A stretch of 16,353 bases of DNA from Hyphomicrobiales bacterium. Its GTDB lineage: Bacteria; Pseudomonadota; Alphaproteobacteria; Rhizobiales; Xanthobacteraceae. This document shows, in pieces, positions 5,849 through 13,807 of this stretch. The stretch spans positions 1 to 16,353 of the forward strand of contig JACQDO010000055.1 of the NCBI GenBank assembly GCA_016201085.1, written 5' to 3'. A model generated the notes under the pieces. The model had not been told where the DNA came from. It saw only the letters and a program-made list of their open reading frames with translations, and did no database searches. The first letter of the stretch is position 1. Every line of letters begins with the position of its first letter. A program made the position numbers and the translations under genes.

Positions 5849-6403
5849 ATGACGACCATCGATCATCCGACCACGTGCGCCTGCTGCGGCGATATGTTGC
5901 GCGCGCGCTTCGACCGGCGGCGGTTCCTGCATCTGACGGCCGGCGCTGGATTGCTGGCGGCGTTTCCCTCGCTCGCCTTCGGCGCGGAAGGCAATTACGA
6001 CGCCATGCTGCTGACCTGCATTGATCCGCGCTTTCCGCAGCCGACCATCAATTACATGAGAAGCCGCAAGATGATCGGCAAGTACAGCCAGTTCACCTTT
6101 GCCGGCGCTTCCATCGGCGTGGTGGCGCCGGCGTTCAAGACCTGGGCACCGGCGTTCTGGGACAATCTGGCGGCGTCGATCCAGTTGCATCACATCCCGA
6201 AAGTGATCGCGATGAACCATCGCGACTGCGGCGCGGCCAAGATCGCCTACGGCGCGGAAAAAGTCGCCAACAAGCAGATCGAAACCGAAACCCACAAAGC
6301 CGCGCTGATGGAATTCAAAAAGCAGGTGGCGGAAAAGCAGCCTACGCTGAAGGTCGAACTCGGCCTGATGGCGCTCGACGGCAAGGTGGAGATGTTTAGC
6401 TGA
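5849..6403 (+). CDS. Tat-exported beta-type carbonic anhydrase-like protein
   Basis: A 184-residue protein predicted to hydrate CO2 reversibly in the periplasm. A twin-arginine signal is clear: DRRRFLHL (22-29), a hydrophobic stretch, and a cleavage site near AFGA|EG. The mature part has the beta-carbonic anhydrase metal and dyad residues: Cys57, Asp59 and Arg61 in LTCIDPR, then His124 and Cys127 in NHRDCG. Export by Tat fits folding with zinc in the cytoplasm. The mature domain is short for a beta enzyme but ends GLMALDGKVEMFS, as relatives I know do, so it seems complete. Oddly, a Cys cluster (TCACCG, residues 9-14) lies in the n-region ahead of the RR motif. ATG 5849 follows a strong G-rich ribosome site; the in-frame extension to 5786 lacks support. 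An intrinsic terminator follows. Confidence 0.82.
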   Translation: MTTIDHPTTCACCGDMLRARFDRRRFLHLTAGAGLLAAFPSLAFGAEGNYDAMLLTCIDPRFPQPTINYMRSRKMIGKYSQFTFAGASIGVVAPAFKTWAPAFWDNLAASIQLHHIPKVIAMNHRDCGAAKIAYGAEKVANKQIETETHKAALMEFKKQVAEKQPTLKVELGLMALDGKVEMFS

Positions 6404-6414
6404 GCGGCTTTTCT

Positions 6415-6442
6415 ATCCCTCCCCCTGAAAGGGAGGGATTTT
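6415..6442 (+). terminator. Intrinsic terminator after the carbonic anhydrase gene
   Basis: A perfect nine-base stem (ATCCCTCCC 6415-6423; GGGAGGGAT 6431-6439) with a seven-base loop is followed by TTT at 6440-6442 and an A/T-rich stretch. It starts 11 bases after the stop codon. The methyltransferase fragment begins immediately beyond it. Confidence 0.75.
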
Positions 6443-6450
6443 AAAAGTTT

Positions 6451-7205
6451 GCCGAGCGGGCGACGCGGCCCTCGCCGAACTCCTTCATTGGGACACGGCG
6501 TTTCCTGCGAACAGCGACGTTCTCGAAGCAGGATGCGGCGTCGGAGCCCAGACGGTCACGATTGCCCGCAACAGTCCGCGGGCCTGTATCAGATCGATCG
6601 ACATATCGGCCGATTCGCTGAAGGCGGCAAATGACTGCATCGCACGTGCGGGTCTCACCAATGTGGCGTTCCAGCAGGCCGACATTTTCGATCTGCCATT
6701 CGCCGTGGCGAGCTTCGATCAGGTCTTCGCGTGTTTCGTTCTTGAACATCTGCGCGATCCTCTGGCTGCGCTGTCGCGGCTGAAGCTCGTCTTGAAGCCC
6801 GGCGGAACCCTCACGGTGATCGAAGGCGATCACGGCTCCACCTATTTTTATCCGGACAGCGAAGCCGCCCAGCGCACCATACGGTGCCTGGTCGACATTC
6901 AAGCCGAGATGGGAGGAGACGCGCTGATCGGACGGCGGCTTTATCCGTTGCTGGCGCAAGCCGGGCTCAAGCACATCGCGGTGTCTCCCCGCATGGTCTA
7001 TGTGGACAGCAGTAGGCCGCAGCTCGTCGATGGATTCACGATCAAGACTTTCATCGCCATGGTCGAAGGTGTTCGCAGCCAAGCCATCGCGCGCGGCCTG
7101 ATCGATCCCGACGCATGGGAAAAAGGAATTCGCGACCTTTACCGGACGACGAAAAGCGATGGCGTGTTCTGCTACACGTTTTTCAAGGCCGTCGCGACCG
7201 CGTGA
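6451..7205 (+). pseudogene. SAM-dependent methyltransferase, 5'-truncated (no start codon)
   Basis: The frame reads AGDAALAELLHWDTAFPANS, then motif I DVLEAGCGVGAQTVTIA (codons from 6516), DIFDLPFAVASFDQVFACFVLEHL and LKPGGTLTVIEGDHGS. This is a class I methyltransferase of the UbiE/Methyltransf_11 type, with a further C-terminal domain to the TGA at 7203-7205. The only ATG/GTG/TTG in frame is GTG 6663, which lies after motif I and would remove the SAM-binding site. Going upstream, the frame stays open only to the stop at 6426-6428 inside the terminator and has no start there. Relatives usually have roughly 15-25 more residues before this point. No internal stop or frameshift is visible, so the loss looks recent, or else a rare start (ATT 6438) is used. 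The exact left boundary is an estimate. Confidence 0.72.
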
Positions 7206-7217
7206 CGCGTGTTTGGC

Positions 7218-8843
7218 TCACGCCGAGCGCGCCAGCGCGCCGTCGATCATGTCGACGGTATTCTGCAAGCCATAGACCGCGACGAACGAGCCGAAGCGCG
7301 GGCCTTTCTCCTGCCCGAGCAGCACCTGATAGAGCATGTTGAACCAGTCCAATGAGACGCCCGGTTTGCCGTCCTTGGCTTTCTTTTTGTGGTCGAGGAA
7401 CGGCTCGCGGCGGCCGACTTCGTAGACGACGTCCTGGATTTCCTCCGCGGTCGCGCTCGCCGGCAGGTTCGACAGCGCGTCGCGCAGATCGGTGAGCGCC
7501 TTGCGTTCGACCTCGATCGGCTGGCGGAATTTCTTGGTCGGCTGCACGAAGTCGCGGAAATAATGGATAGCGTATTCGACTTGGGCACTCAGCTTGGGAT
7601 GCGTCCGCGCCGTCACGCCCGGCTTGTAGCGGCCGATGAAGCCCCATAGCGTTTCGGCGTTCTCGGCATTGGACGAGGACACCAGCGTCAGCAGCATGGT
7701 GAAGGTCACCGGCATGTCCACGATGGGCGGCTTGCCCTGGTGGATGTGCCAGACCGGGTTCGCCAATTGCTGCTTGGGGTCCTGCCGCCGATAGCCGTCG
7801 AGATGCTGCTGATACTCGTCGACGGTGCGCGGGATGACGTCGAAGTAGAGCCGCTTGGCCGCCTTCGGCTCGCGATACATGAACAATGACAGGCTCTCGG
7901 GCGAGGCGTAGCGCAGCCATTCGTCGATGGTGAGCCCGTTGCCTTTCGACTTGGAAATCTTCTGGCCGTTCTCGTCGAGGAACAGTTCGTAGTTGAAGCC
8001 TTCCGGCGCCTGGCCTCCGAGCGCGCGGCAGATTTCGCCCGACAGCTTCACCGAGTCGATCAGGTCCTTGCCGGCCATCTCGTAATCGACGCCGAGCGCG
8101 ACCCAGCGCATCGCCCAGTCCGGCTTCCATTGCAGCTTGCAGCGGCCGCCGGTGACCGGAACCGTGAAACGTTCCTGTGTCGCCGGGTCTTCATAGGTAA
8201 TGGTGCCGCGCTTGGCATCGTGCGACAGCACCGGCACTTGCAAGACGATGCCGGTGCGCAGATCGATCGGCAGGAACGGCGAATAGGTGGCCGCGCGCTC
8301 CTCGCGCAAGCTGGGCAGCATGATCGCCATGACCTTGTCGAAGCGCTCCAGCAGCTTAAGCAGCGCGGCGTCGAAGCGGCCCGACTTGTAGCAGTCGGTC
8401 GACGACATGAATTCGTAGTCGAAACCGAAATGATCGAGAAAGGCGCGCAGCCGCGCATTGTTGTGCTCGCCGAAGCTCGTATGGGTGCCGAACGGATCCG
8501 GCACCTTGGTGAGCGGCTTGCCGAGATGGCTCTCCAGCATCTCCTTGTTGGGCACGTTGTCCGGCACCTTGCGCAGGCCGTCCATGTCGTCGGAGAAGGC
8601 GATCAGTCGCGTCTTGATCTTGTCGTCGGTCAGCACACGGAAGGCGTGCCGCACCATGGTGGTGCGCGCGACTTCGCCGAAGGTGCCGATATGCGGCAGC
8701 CCGGACGGTCCGTAGCCGGTCTCGAAGATCACTTCGTCCTTGGGCTGCTTCTTCAGCCGGGCGACGATCTTGCGCGCCTCCTCGAATGGCCAGGCGCCCG
8801 ATTGCTCGGCCAGTTCACGTAAGCTAGCGGCGGTTTCCGACAT
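7218..8843 (-). CDS. lysS: Lysine--tRNA ligase, class I
   Basis: Charges tRNA-Lys with lysine in the cytosol. The 541-residue product is a class I (Rossmann) LysRS, typical of archaea, spirochaetes and alphaproteobacteria, rather than the class II enzyme of most bacteria. The HIGH-like motif is [11 protein letters not shown] (HIG at about 51-53) and the KMSKS-like motif is KISKSKGN (about 294-301). In between are [21 protein letters not shown] and [16 protein letters not shown]; the C-terminus is helical, as expected for anticodon binding. Two adjacent ATGs (8846 and 8843) compete; GGAG at 8850-8853 is six bases from the second, so 8843 is chosen. It converges with the methyltransferase remnant 12 bases away and is divergent from the flavoprotein gene. 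Confidence 0.95.
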   Translation of the reverse strand: MSETAASLRELAEQSGAWPFEEARKIVARLKKQPKDEVIFETGYGPSGLPHIGTFGEVARTTMVRHAFRVLTDDKIKTRLIAFSDDMDGLRKVPDNVPNKEMLESHLGKPLTKVPDPFGTHTSFGEHNNARLRAFLDHFGFDYEFMSSTDCYKSGRFDAALLKLLERFDKVMAIMLPSLREERAATYSPFLPIDLRTGIVLQVPVLSHDAKRGTITYEDPATQERFTVPVTGGRCKLQWKPDWAMRWVALGVDYEMAGKDLIDSVKLSGEICRALGGQAPEGFNYELFLDENGQKISKSKGNGLTIDEWLRYASPESLSLFMYREPKAAKRLYFDVIPRTVDEYQQHLDGYRRQDPKQQLANPVWHIHQGKPPIVDMPVTFTMLLTLVSSSNAENAETLWGFIGRYKPGVTARTHPKLSAQVEYAIHYFRDFVQPTKKFRQPIEVERKALTDLRDALSNLPASATAEEIQDVVYEVGRREPFLDHKKKAKDGKPGVSLDWFNMLYQVLLGQEKGPRFGSFVAVYGLQNTVDMIDGALARSA

Positions 8844-8860
8844 CATGATCTCCGAGGGCA

Positions 8861-8889
8861 GACATAAGGAAAGCACCCCAGCCCGTCAA
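8861..8889 (-). promoter_or_regulatory. Candidate sigma-70-type promoter of lysS
   Basis: On the minus strand TTGACG (8889-8884) and TATGTC (8866-8861) are separated by exactly 17 bases. The predicted start of transcription would fall about ten bases before the ATG, close to the ribosome site, which makes the leader very short and keeps confidence modest. Confidence 0.35.
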
Positions 8890-8945
8890 ATCGAGCGGCA
8901 ATCTATGAGGTTACTTGCGGCGCGAGATCGACTACTGCTGGCCGG

Positions 8946-10196
8946 ATGAACGCGCCCGCTGCCAGCCGCTCGCCCCACACCGCCACCGTCATCGGCGGCG
9001 GACCGGCCGGCCTGATGGCGGCGGAGGTGCTGGCGCGCGCCGGCGTGGCGGTGACGGTCTACGACCGGATGAGCTCGCTCGGACGCAAGTTCCTGCTCGC
9101 CGGCCGCGGCGGACTCAATCTCACCCACAGCGAAGACCTGGCGCTGTTGCTCACCCGCTACGGCGACTGCGATCCGCGGCTGCGCGGCGCCATCGAGGCG
9201 TTTCCGCCGCAAGCGCTGCGCGCGTGGAGCGACAGCCTCGGGCAACCGACCTTCGTCGGCTCGAGCGGTCGGGTATTCCCCACCTCGCTCAAGACCTCGC
9301 CGCTGCTGCGCACCTGGCTGCTGCGGCTCGGCAATCTCGGCGTCAGCGTCAGGCTTCGCCACCGCTGGGAGGGCTGGGACGCGGAGGGAAATCTCTGCTT
9401 CACGGCAGGCGACAAAGAACTCTCTATAAAGCCCGACATCGCCGTGCTGGCGCTCGGCGGCGCGAGCTGGCCGCGGCTCGGCTCGGATGCGCGCTGGGCC
9501 GAGATTCTGCGCGCGCAAGGCATCGCCGTGACGCCGTTGCGGCCGGCCAATTGCGGCTTCATCGCGCCCTGGTCGGAGGTGCTGCGCCGCTTCGAAGGCC
9601 AGCCGCTCAAACGCATCGCCCTCGCCTTTGCCGGCCGCAGCGCGCGCGGCGAGGCCATCGTCACCCGCGACGGATTGGAAGGCGGCGCCGTCTACGCTCT
9701 GTCGTCGCCGATCCGCGATGCCATCGAGCGCGACGGGCAGGCGACCATCGCCATCGACCTGTTGCCGGATGTCGGCGCGGCGAAGCTCGCCGAACGGCTG
9801 TCCAGTCCGCGCGGCAAGCAGTCGCTGTCGAATTATCTGCGCAAGGCGACCCACCTGTCGCCGGCAGCGCTTTCGCTCGTGCGCGAAGCCGCGCTGGCGC
9901 AAGGCCTGTCGTTGCCGGCGTTGAACGCACAGGAGCTCGCCGGCCTGATCAAGTCCGTACCGGTGCGCCTGACCGGCGTTCAGCCGATCGCCAGCGCCAT
10001 CTCGACGGCCGGCGGCGTCAGTTTCGCCGAACTCGACGCTCGCTTCATGTTGCGGCGGCGGCCCGGCATGTTCGTCGCCGGCGAGATGCTCGACTGGGAA
10101 GCGCCGACCGGCGGCTACCTGTTGCAGGCAAGCTTCGCCACCGGGGCCGCGGCCGCGCGCGGCGCGCTGGCGTGGCTAGCAGGCAACAAAAGCTGA
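8946..10196 (+). CDS. TIGR03862-type flavoprotein (BaiN/HI0933-like FAD oxidoreductase)
   Basis: A 416-residue soluble FAD-binding protein. The dinucleotide-binding loop VIGGGPAGLMAAEVLARAG is at about 15-33, and the family signature SSLGRKFLLAGRGGLNLTHSE follows at about 42-62. The C-terminal FAD segment has AISTAGGVSFAELD, RRRPGMFVAGEMLDWEAPTGGYLLQ and a final helix ASFATGAAAARGALAWL. This is the TIGR03862 group of the HI0933/BaiN superfamily; the reaction is unknown. ATG 8946 lies close to the first conserved strand; the ribosome site is weak. It is divergent from lysS by about 100 bases, and a structured repeat follows its stop codon. Confidence 0.88.
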   Translation: MNAPAASRSPHTATVIGGGPAGLMAAEVLARAGVAVTVYDRMSSLGRKFLLAGRGGLNLTHSEDLALLLTRYGDCDPRLRGAIEAFPPQALRAWSDSLGQPTFVGSSGRVFPTSLKTSPLLRTWLLRLGNLGVSVRLRHRWEGWDAEGNLCFTAGDKELSIKPDIAVLALGGASWPRLGSDARWAEILRAQGIAVTPLRPANCGFIAPWSEVLRRFEGQPLKRIALAFAGRSARGEAIVTRDGLEGGAVYALSSPIRDAIERDGQATIAIDLLPDVGAAKLAERLSSPRGKQSLSNYLRKATHLSPAALSLVREAALAQGLSLPALNAQELAGLIKSVPVRLTGVQPIASAISTAGGVSFAELDARFMLRRRPGMFVAGEMLDWEAPTGGYLLQASFATGAAAARGALAWLAGNKS

Positions 10197-10214
10197 TCGG
10201 AATATACGGAGCTT

Positions 10215-10386
10215 GTGTCCCGGGCGACAGGAGCGAGGCCCTTCGCCGAGCGGACGGAGACCCGGGACCCAGCGCAAGAATCTTTCAGCAATATTGTGCA
10301 GCCTTCGGCTGCAGCATTTCTCCTGGGTCCCGGATCGGCGCTCCGGCCATAGCGCGTGCGCCACGGCCGTCGCTTGTCCGGGACAC
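10215..10386. repeat. 172-base nested inverted-repeat element
   Basis: Outer arms GTGTCCCGG (10215-10223) and CCGGGACAC (10378-10386) are perfect inverted repeats. Inner arms CCGGGACCCAG (10262-10272) and CTGGGTCCCGG (10323-10333) are perfect over 11 bases. At the centre, TGCAGCC (10297-10303) and GGCTGCA (10307-10313) form a seven-pair hairpin with a three-base loop. The element would fold as a long, multi-armed hairpin. It resembles the GTCCCGG-type dispersed repeats of Bradyrhizobium-like genomes and has no coding capacity. It fills the gap between two convergent genes and could stop transcription from both sides. Confidence 0.82.
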
Positions 10387-10391
10387 GAGAA

Positions 10392-11306
10392 TCAAAACGG
10401 GCTGACCGGAAAATAGCGCAGCCACAGGTCGGTGAAGCTGCCTTTCTCCCACAGCCGGAACAGCGCCCAGTTGATCGCCTGCCGCAGCACGTCGTTGCCG
10501 CGCTTGACCGCGATGCCGACGCCCTCGCCGAAGAAGCGGCTTTCGATATAGGGCCCGCCGCGAAACACGCAGCAGCCGCCGGAGTCGGTGCCGTTGAGCC
10601 AGAACGCCAGCGCGATGCCGTCGCCGAACAGCAGGTCGACCTCGCCCTTCCGCAGCGCGAAGCGGGCGGCGTCCGAATTCGGATAAAGATGCAGCTCGGC
10701 TTCGGTGAACAGCGTCTTGAGATAGGCTTCGTGCGCGGTGCCGGCGACCACCGCGATCTTCTTGCCCTCCAGCGCCTCCGGCCGCACATCGATCTCGACA
10801 TCGCGTCGCGACACGAAACGCGCCGGCGTGCGGTAATAGGGATCGCTGAAGTCGACTTGTCTGCGCATCTCCGGCGTCTCGGCGATCGAGGCGATCACCG
10901 CGTCGCCGTTATTGGAATTCAGCGCGCCGATCAGCGTGTCGAAGCGGCGCATCTGCACCGTGCAGGCGACCTTGATCTCCTCGCAGATCAGGCGCGCCAG
11001 ATCGACATTGAAGCCGGCGGGCACATTATCCGGCCCGGAATAATTGAACGGCGGATAATCGGTCTCGGTAAGGAAGCGGATGATGCTGAGGCGCGACAAA
11101 TCCGGCCGCTCCGGCCGCCGCCGCGGATCCCAGAAGCTGGGCACCGCCATGGCATCGGCCGGCTGTTTGACGACCGGAACGGCAGGCGATGCGCCTTGCT
11201 GCGCCTTGGCCGGCAGCGCCGCCGTCGCGAGCGTGAGCGCGGCCAGCATGACAAGCAGCAGCGATTTAACGCCGCCGCGCGCGCCTTGACCGCAAGTCCG
11301 ATGCAT
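10392..11306 (-). CDS. Periplasmic solute-binding protein, family 3 (amino-acid ABC transporter type), orphan
   Basis: A 304-residue exported protein. After a short n-region, the hydrophobic stretch SLLLVMLAALTLATAALPAKA ends at a likely signal peptidase site before QQGAS. A Pro-rich linker leads to the family 3 fold: IRFLTETDYPPFNYSG, PAGFNVDLARLICEEI, FDTLIGALNSNNGDAVIAS, VDFSDPYYRTPARFVSRRD, GKKIAVVAGTAHEAYLK, GEVDLLFGDG and a GVGIAVKRGND close. The ligand is probably an amino acid or related polar solute. No permease or ATPase gene is adjacent, so it may work with a distant transporter or have another sensing role. The frame is open to 11378, but ATG 11306 has GAGG seven bases upstream and starts a proper signal peptide. 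The stop lies a few bases from a repeat. Confidence 0.85.
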   Translation of the reverse strand: MHRTCGQGARGGVKSLLLVMLAALTLATAALPAKAQQGASPAVPVVKQPADAMAVPSFWDPRRRPERPDLSRLSIIRFLTETDYPPFNYSGPDNVPAGFNVDLARLICEEIKVACTVQMRRFDTLIGALNSNNGDAVIASIAETPEMRRQVDFSDPYYRTPARFVSRRDVEIDVRPEALEGKKIAVVAGTAHEAYLKTLFTEAELHLYPNSDAARFALRKGEVDLLFGDGIALAFWLNGTDSGGCCVFRGGPYIESRFFGEGVGIAVKRGNDVLRQAINWALFRLWEKGSFTDLWLRYFPVSPF

Positions 11307-11405
11307 TCGCCGGCCTCGATTGAGAAGAATCGCGGCGAACATAGCATCGCCGTGGCGGCGGGCCAGCCATAATTGCAAAGCGCGGTAGACCGTCGGACGG
11401 CGCGA

Positions 11406-11858
11406 TCAAGCGCCGGTCAGGTGCTTCTCGATCTTGTCCACCGGCAGCTTGACCAAATCCTTGTCCAGCTCGGCACGCACGGCGCCTTTCAGCGCATGCG
11501 AATAGGCCGGACGGAGCATGCCAAGCGCACGCGGCGGCGCCACCACGATCAGCGACTTGGCCTTGCCGGCGGCGAGCGCCAAATCGAGGTGCTTGGCCAG
11601 ATGCACGAGGAAATCGCGCTCGGCCTGGTCGTGCCAATCGGTCTGCTCCACGGAACTGCGGGCACCGTGCCCGGCTGGACTGAAAGCCCGGCCCGGCTGG
11701 GCGGTGCCCAGTTCGTGGGTGGCCAACTCCTTCTGCTCGAACACTTCGACGGTCTTGAGATTGGGAAATTTTTCGTCGCCGGTATTCTCCAGCACCAGCG
11801 CCTTGGCGCCGTCGCACACCACCACCCATTCGCCACGGTGAATCAATAATTGAGACAT
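11406..11858 (-). CDS. Host-attachment family protein
   Basis: A 150-residue soluble protein of the 'protein required for attachment to host cells' family. Features are MSQLLIHRGEWVVVCDGAKALVLEN at the N-terminus, a linker with HELGTAQPGRAFS, an acidic/His helix near TDWHDQAERDFLVHLAKHL, and LIVVAPPRALGMLRPAYS. The family name comes from early plant-attachment work; the fold is thought to be related to bacterial release-factor-like (baeRF) proteins, and the true role is unclear. There is no signal peptide, so action inside the cell is more likely than at the surface. The ribosome site is near perfect (AGGAGGT, six bases before ATG 11858). A FNR/FixK-like box lies about 55-68 bases upstream, suggesting induction at low oxygen (inference). 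Confidence 0.85.
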   Translation of the reverse strand: MSQLLIHRGEWVVVCDGAKALVLENTGDEKFPNLKTVEVFEQKELATHELGTAQPGRAFSPAGHGARSSVEQTDWHDQAERDFLVHLAKHLDLALAAGKAKSLIVVAPPRALGMLRPAYSHALKGAVRAELDKDLVKLPVDKIEKHLTGA

Positions 11859-11912
11859 GATCCGACCTCCTTAAATTGCACACAACGCTAGGACAAACGC
11901 CCTGCGCCCGCA

Positions 11913-11926
11913 TTGCTTTGGATCAA
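11913..11926 (-). promoter_or_regulatory. FNR/FixK-type box upstream of the host-attachment gene
   Basis: On the minus strand the site reads TTGATCCAAAGCAA. This fits the relaxed FixK/FNR pattern TTG(A/C)-N6-(T/G)CAA. Its centre is about 61 bases before the ATG. If it acts at the usual -41.5 position, transcription would begin near 11878, about 20 bases before the start codon and just ahead of the strong ribosome site. No clear -10 box is visible. Confidence 0.45.
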
Positions 11927-11961
11927 ACGCTTAAGCCCGCGTTTTCGTTGCGAGAGAAACG

Positions 11962-13638
11962 TCAGTTGGTGCCGTCGAGCAGCCGCCTTGCAATGACCTG
12001 CGCCTGGATCTCGGCGGCGCCCTCGAAAATATTGAGGATGCGGGCGTCGCACAGAATGCGCGAAACGGGAAATTCCAGCGCAAAACCGTTGCCGCCGTGC
12101 ACCTGCACCGCATTGTCGGCGGCGGCCCAGGCCACGCGCGCGGCCAAGAGCTTGGCCATGCCGGCCTCCAGGTCGCAGCGGCGGCCGGAATCCTTCTCGC
12201 GCGCGGCGTGATAGGTGAGCTGGCGCGCGATCATGATTTCCACCGCCATCATCGCGATCTTGTCGGCGACACGCGGGAAGCCGACGATCGGACCGCCGAA
12301 CTGCATGCGCTGCTGCGCATAGTCGAGCGCGCGTTCCATCGCCGCCTGCGCCACGCCGATGGCGCGCGCCGCGGTCTGGATGCGCGCCGACTCGAAGGTC
12401 TGCATCAGCTGCTTGAAGCCCAGACCCTCGATGCCGCCCAGCAGGTTTTCCGCCTTCACCGCGAAGCCGTCGAAGGCAATCTCGTATTCCTTCATGCCGC
12501 GATAGCCGAGCACTTCGATCTCGGTGCCGCTCATGCCCGCCGCCGGAAACGGGTTCTTGTCGTCGCCGCGCGGCTTTTCCGCCAGCAGCATGGACAGGCC
12601 GCGGTGGCCGGTTTCCTTCGGATTGGTGCGCACCAGAAGAGTCATCAGGTCGGCGCGCACCGGATGGGTGATCCAGGTCTTGTTGCCGTAGATCTTGTAG
12701 ACATTGCCCTCGCGCACCGCGCGGGTCTTGATCGAGGCGAGGTCCGAGCCGACATTCGGCTCGGTGAACACCGCCGTCGGCAGCACCGCGCCGGAGGCGA
12801 TCTTCGGCAGCCATTTTTCCTTCTGCTCGCTGGTGCCGCTGCCGAGGATCAATTCGGCGGCGATCTCCGAACGCGTGCCGAGCGAGCCGACGCCGATATA
12901 GCCGCGCGAGAGTTCCTCGGAGACCACGCACATGGACTCCTTACCGAGTCCCATGCCGCCGAACGCTTCGGGAATGGTGAGCCCGAACACGCCGAGCTCG
13001 GACATCTGCGCGATGATCTCGAGCGGGATATAGCTGTTGGTGCGATGCCAGGTCTGCGCCTTGCCGATCACTTCGCTGTCGGCGAAACGGCGCATTTCCT
13101 CGCGAATCGATTCCAGCGTCTCGTCCAATCCGCACTGTCCGACCGTGGCGCCGTGGCTGGCGCGGATCAGTTCGACCAGGCGGGCGCGCCGTTCGGCGGT
13201 GTTGCCGCCGGCGATCAGGCCTTCGATGGTCGGATTGATGCGGGCGGCGAGCTGCGCGTGGGAAAGACCGAGATCGGCCGGCCGCACCACCTCACCCTGG
13301 CTCATCGGGATGCCGCCGACAATCTGGGCGAGATATTCGCCAAGACCGATGCGCACCAGCAGCTCTTCGAGCTCGCCGAAGCTGCCGTCCTCGACCATGC
13401 GTCTGGTATAGGCGGCGAGTTGACGGACCGCCTCCACATAGGTGGCAAGCCAGGCCAGGCCATGGGTCGCACGCTGCTCGCGGTCGAACAGGCGGTTGAC
13501 CGTGTGGCCTTCCACCACCACCCGCGCGCGTACCTTGGCGGTGGCGTCCGCCAACAGAGCGTCGAGGGCGACGGTCGCTTCGCGGCCGAGTTCGATTAAT
13601 TCGTGTCCGGCGGCGGGACGGGAAGCGGCGATCGGCAT
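11962..13638 (-). CDS. mcd: (2S)-Methylsuccinyl-CoA dehydrogenase, ethylmalonyl-CoA pathway
   Basis: Oxidises methylsuccinyl-CoA to mesaconyl-CoA in the ethylmalonyl-CoA pathway for C2 assimilation, using FAD and passing electrons to ETF. At 558 residues it is longer than ordinary acyl-CoA dehydrogenases (about 380). The extra N-terminal region of about 160 residues (THGLAWLATYVEAVRQLAAY, GEYLAQIVGGIPMSQGE, LIAGGNT) is the mark of Mcd. The catalytic part shows VFGLTIPEAFGGMGLG, TAVFTEPNVGSDL, YGNKTWITH, ESARIQTAARAIGVAQAA, VHGGNGFALEFPVSRILCDA and NIFEGAAEIQAQVIARRLL with the catalytic Glu at about 539. GAGG lies five bases before ATG 13638. No other pathway gene is in view. A small palindrome (GTGCAGTGCAC, 13693-13703) lies upstream. 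Confidence 0.85.
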   Translation of the reverse strand: MPIAASRPAAGHELIELGREATVALDALLADATAKVRARVVVEGHTVNRLFDREQRATHGLAWLATYVEAVRQLAAYTRRMVEDGSFGELEELLVRIGLGEYLAQIVGGIPMSQGEVVRPADLGLSHAQLAARINPTIEGLIAGGNTAERRARLVELIRASHGATVGQCGLDETLESIREEMRRFADSEVIGKAQTWHRTNSYIPLEIIAQMSELGVFGLTIPEAFGGMGLGKESMCVVSEELSRGYIGVGSLGTRSEIAAELILGSGTSEQKEKWLPKIASGAVLPTAVFTEPNVGSDLASIKTRAVREGNVYKIYGNKTWITHPVRADLMTLLVRTNPKETGHRGLSMLLAEKPRGDDKNPFPAAGMSGTEIEVLGYRGMKEYEIAFDGFAVKAENLLGGIEGLGFKQLMQTFESARIQTAARAIGVAQAAMERALDYAQQRMQFGGPIVGFPRVADKIAMMAVEIMIARQLTYHAAREKDSGRRCDLEAGMAKLLAARVAWAAADNAVQVHGGNGFALEFPVSRILCDARILNIFEGAAEIQAQVIARRLLDGTN

Positions 13639-13692
13639 TGGATCCTCGGTTAGGGGCGGCCGACGATAGACTGGCTGCCGGAGACACTACGC

Positions 13693-13703
13693 GTGCAGTG
13701 CAC
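13693..13703. promoter_or_regulatory. Small palindrome in the mcd/chemoreceptor divergent region
   Basis: GTGCA-G-TGCAC is a perfect odd palindrome 55-65 bases before the mcd ATG. The 169-base divergent region is otherwise AT-richer than its surroundings, as a shared promoter region should be, but I cannot define -35/-10 boxes with confidence. It could be an operator or chance. Confidence 0.25.
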
Positions 13704-13807
13704 AAAAGCAAAGTGGGCCGTATTTACAGGTTTTCCGCTGTTTAATCGGTGGTGAGTTACCAAATTGCTACAAAATTAACCATTCTGGGCTTTGTTACGA
13801 CGGTGCC

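Noticed and set aside
5072..6295. 407-codon minus-strand open frame across the S24 regulator and carbonic anhydrase
   Set aside because: Runs antisense across two well-supported genes and their promoter; no recognisable domain.
6441..7082. 213-codon minus-strand frame opposite the methyltransferase remnant
   Set aside because: The plus strand has an unmistakable methyltransferase sequence; the minus frame has none.
11939..11961. Possible terminator hairpin after mcd (CGTTTTC with GAAACG)
   Set aside because: The arms pair imperfectly, the loop is long and there is no T-run on the minus strand.
12097..13599. 500-codon plus-strand open frame opposite mcd
   Set aside because: Composition is that of a shadow frame; the minus strand matches a known enzyme along its whole length.
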